Assembly: GCA_964390645.1 (NCBI GenBank)
Contig: CAYMLL010000181.1
Location: forward strand, 1 to 15,431
Length of the DNA stretch: 15,431 nucleotides
Reading direction: 5' to 3'
DNA from: CAYMLL01 sp964390645
GTDB lineage: Bacteria > Planctomycetota > UBA8108
Position 1 is the stretch's first letter. The number at the start of each line of letters is the position of its first letter. The notes beneath the pieces are model-generated. The model was not told where the DNA came from and did not search any database. It was given only the letters and a program-made list of their open reading frames with translations. Made by a program: the position numbers and the translations under genes. Below are positions 13,183-15,431 of the stretch, piece after piece.

Positions 13183-15204
13183 ATGAACAGGTATGCCAGG
13201 GTCCTCTCGCTGGTGCTTCTGACCGCGACTCCCGTCTCCGCGACCGTGCTGCTCTTCGAGAACGTCGGGCTGCCCGTCGCCAGGGAGCTGGAGGGGCTGC
13301 AGTCGGTCACGGCCTACGGCGACCGTGTCACGGGAGTCAGCTCCGGCGGGTTCGTGGACTCCTTCGCGCGGGGCAACGGGTGGACGCCGAACGTCGAGCT
13401 CGACTTCAGCGCCGGGAATGACCTCAAGACGGTGAGCTCGTGGCGCGACGACTGGGGCGGTGACGACGGCGCCAGCTACCTCCTCGACGGCGACAGCCCG
13501 GAGCCCTACTACTACTGGTACACCTTCACGCCCGGTGGCGGCGCGGGGGTGCTGGTCAACGGCCTCGATCTGGACGACGAGGGCGCCAACGAGAACCGGA
13601 TCGACTGGAGTATCCGTGCCGGGTCGAAAATCGGCAAGGTCCTGGCGAGCGGCTCGACGGGAAGCTTCTCCGGGGACAGGACCGGCATCGATCTGGGGAT
13701 GACCCGCCCGCACTTCGGCGTGGTGATCCTCGAGCTCGTCCACACGGGCACACGCACGACGCTGGCCGTGGACAACCTGAGCTTCGACGAGGTAGCACCC
13801 CGGCCGACACCGGGGGGCGAAGATGACATCGTCGATGTGGGGCTCAGAAAGCAGCTCCTCGTCGACGACAGGGTCATCGCCGAGAGATCGAACCTCGAGC
13901 GCGAGCTCGGACGGGTCACCAAGCTCAACGGCGGCAAGCCGATCCTGGTGCGCGATCAGCCCTGGGAGACGGCGTGCTGGTTCTACGGCACCGCACTGCA
14001 CGACGGCGAAAAGTTCCAGATGTGGTACCGGGCGAGCTTCGAGCCCTTCGCGCTGGGCTACGCCGAGTCCCGGGACGGGCTGCGGTGGATCAAGCCGAAG
14101 CTCGGCCTGGTCGAGTTCGGCGGCACCAGGGAGAACAACATCATCGACGTCGAGCTGGGGCTGGCGTACAGCTTCAGCTGCTTCATCGACCCCCACGAGA
14201 CGGACCCGGCTCACAAGTACAAGTGCTGCTGGGGTCACCCACGGAAGATCCGCGCCTGCCTCGGTCACTCTGCCGACGGAATCCGATGGACGCCCTACAA
14301 CGGCGGGGAGCCGGTGACCGGCCGCGCCGCGGACACGCACAGCCATCTGCTCTGGGACGAGGACGCGGGGGTCTACCGCCTCTTCACGCGAACCGACTAC
14401 CAGCGATTCCTCGCAGCGGAGATGGAGGTCCGCGGTCACCGCACCATGACCAACCCCGACGTCAGGCGGAACCCGACCGCCTGGAAGCTGGGTCGCAACT
14501 GGCACTTCAACCGCGAGCCGGAGGAGTACCGCCGCCGCCAGGTGTACAGCATGACGGACTGGATCCACGAGGGAGTCCACTTCGCCCTGATCAGCCTCTA
14601 CGAGTACCCGGAGGACCGCAGCGAGGGTCCCCTCGATCTCCGCAAGCGGCACGAACGGGACGTGTTGAGCTTCTACATCGCCACCAGCCGCGACGCCGAC
14701 CGCTGGGACTTCCGCTGGGTCTACTCCGGTCGGCCTCTCGTTCCGCGGGGACCGGACGGGAGCTTCGACAAGGACATGGTCATCCCACCCTCGAACATCA
14801 TCACGCACCAGGATCGGCACTGGATCTACTACGCCGGTTCGAACGAACGGCACGGCTCGGTGAGAACGGAATACGGCATCGGGGTGGCGACGCTGAGGCT
14901 CGACGGCTTCGTGGCGCTCGTGGCGGGTGAGAAGACGGGCACCGTGCTGACGAGACCGTTCCGCCTGCTCGGCGATCGGCTGGAGATCAACGCGGACGCC
15001 AGCCGCGGCCGGCTGCAAGTCGAGATACTCGACGCCGCGGGACGACCGCTGGAGGGCCTTGCGAGCCGCCCGATCCGCACGGACTCCCTGCGCAGCGTGC
15101 CGCGGTGGAGCGGGGCCGAGGACCTCTCGAAGCTCGAGGGCCGGACCGTACGCATCAGGTTCACCCTCGAGAACACGAAGCTGTACGCGTTCCGGGTCCG
15201 TTAG
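13183..15204 (+). CDS. Exported beta-propeller protein, copy 2, with extra N-terminal module
   Basis: 673 aa. The signal peptide MNRYARVLSLVLLTATPVSA is cleaved near residue 20. Residues 21-204 form a module absent from the upstream paralogue. It carries YGDRVTG (45-51), NGWTPNVELDF (65-75), the aromatic stretch PEPYYYWYTFTP (106-117), SGDRTGIDLGMT (163-174) and LAVDNLSFDEV (194-204). That pattern reminds me of the globular part of PEP-CTERM-sorted proteins, but no PEP-CTERM tail is present. A Pro/Gly linker leads to DVGLRKQLLVDDRVIAE (218-234) and the propeller: KFQMWY (277-282), GYAESRDGLRW (292-302), HSADGIRW (362-369), WIHEGVHF (460-467), FYIATSRD (497-504), HWIYYAGSNERH (546-557). The end, LTRPFRL to LYAFRVR, is a C-terminal beta-rich part shared with copy 1. 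It is likely glycan-active or glycan-binding. Its stop is 54 bp from the convergent DUF1501 gene. Confidence 0.82.
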   Translation: MNRYARVLSLVLLTATPVSATVLLFENVGLPVARELEGLQSVTAYGDRVTGVSSGGFVDSFARGNGWTPNVELDFSAGNDLKTVSSWRDDWGGDDGASYLLDGDSPEPYYYWYTFTPGGGAGVLVNGLDLDDEGANENRIDWSIRAGSKIGKVLASGSTGSFSGDRTGIDLGMTRPHFGVVILELVHTGTRTTLAVDNLSFDEVAPRPTPGGEDDIVDVGLRKQLLVDDRVIAERSNLERELGRVTKLNGGKPILVRDQPWETACWFYGTALHDGEKFQMWYRASFEPFALGYAESRDGLRWIKPKLGLVEFGGTRENNIIDVELGLAYSFSCFIDPHETDPAHKYKCCWGHPRKIRACLGHSADGIRWTPYNGGEPVTGRAADTHSHLLWDEDAGVYRLFTRTDYQRFLAAEMEVRGHRTMTNPDVRRNPTAWKLGRNWHFNREPEEYRRRQVYSMTDWIHEGVHFALISLYEYPEDRSEGPLDLRKRHERDVLSFYIATSRDADRWDFRWVYSGRPLVPRGPDGSFDKDMVIPPSNIITHQDRHWIYYAGSNERHGSVRTEYGIGVATLRLDGFVALVAGEKTGTVLTRPFRLLGDRLEINADASRGRLQVEILDAAGRPLEGLASRPIRTDSLRSVPRWSGAEDLSKLEGRTVRIRFTLENTKLYAFRVR

Positions 15205-15258
15205 CCGACGCGCCGGTGTGAGTGCCGCGCGCCCCCCCACAAAGAGAAGAGCCGCCCC

Positions 15259-15431
15259 TCAGAACAGCTTCAGGAGCGGCTTGCCCTCGATGACGCGGTG
15301 AGGCCGCCCTGTCACGTCATGGACGATGGTCTCCGACGAGTACCCCAGCGCGTGGTAGATGGTCGCGACGAAGTCGGTGACGTGCACCGGGTCGTCGACC
15401 CGCCCGGCCCCCTTGCGCTACCACCCCCCCC
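15259..15431 (-). CDS. DUF1501 protein, C-terminal fragment
   Basis: The stop codon is at 15259-15261. The last 52 residues include VTDFVATIYHALGY, then VHDVTGRPHRVIEGKP and end LLKLF, the conserved C-terminus of DUF1501 proteins, which are abundant in Planctomycetota, are related to sulfatase/alkaline phosphatase folds and often travel with DUF1549/DUF1553 genes. The function is unknown. The frame meets a TAG at 15418-15420, next to a C homopolymer at the scaffold end, so that stop is probably a sequence error and the gene simply runs off the edge. It converges on the second propeller gene. Confidence 0.8.

Noticed and set aside
13078..15240. Minus-strand open frame of about 720 codons opposite the second propeller gene
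   Set aside because: A mirror frame of a well-supported gene. The plus strand has a ribosome binding site, signal peptide and motifs shared with its paralogue; the minus translation has none.

Overview
The window looks like a scaffold piece from a high-GC planctomycete-type bacterium (Planctomycetota or a close PVC relative), probably an environmental genome assembly. The evidence is the combination of a Planctomycete-style exported sulfatase, two dockerin-like EF-hand pairs of the 'DxNxxGxIDLTDxxxxLxFLFxGG' type, thrombospondin type 3 calcium repeats, and the C-terminus of a DUF1501 protein. No taxonomic marker gene is present, so this is inference. The assembly is damaged in three places: the left edge (about 1-170), a run of ten Ns with G/C homopolymer flanks (about 4528-4650), and the last bases on the right. 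Peptides read from those stretches should not be trusted.

Left block, minus strand, in order of transcription (right to left): a very large exported protein (8161-4181) with three copies of a beta-sandwich module each followed by five thrombospondin type 3 motifs, then a further module and a C-terminal dockerin; a sulfatase (4167-2599) whose ribosome binding site overlaps the stop codon of the large protein; a gap of about 470 bp with a strong GC hairpin; and an exported endonuclease I with fibronectin III and lamin-tail domains (2130 to the left edge, 3' end unreliable).

A divergent intergenic region (8162-8629) with an AT-rich patch separates this from the right block on the plus strand: a secreted alpha/beta hydrolase with an N-terminal dockerin (8630-9868), a PHB-depolymerase/feruloyl-esterase-like esterase (10265-11239), and two tandem paralogous beta-propeller proteins resembling five-bladed glycoside hydrolases (11522-13090 and 13183-15204). 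The second carries an extra N-terminal module of about 190 residues. At the right edge a DUF1501 gene enters convergently on the minus strand.

All seven complete or near-complete proteins start with a signal peptide, although the one on the first propeller is weak. Taken together the locus looks like an export-directed degradation island: ester cleavage, sulfate removal, glycan binding or cleavage, and DNA degradation, with calcium-dependent structural modules for display or docking. The joint function is inference; the substrate cannot be read from the sequence. No RNA genes, CRISPR arrays or mobile elements were found.
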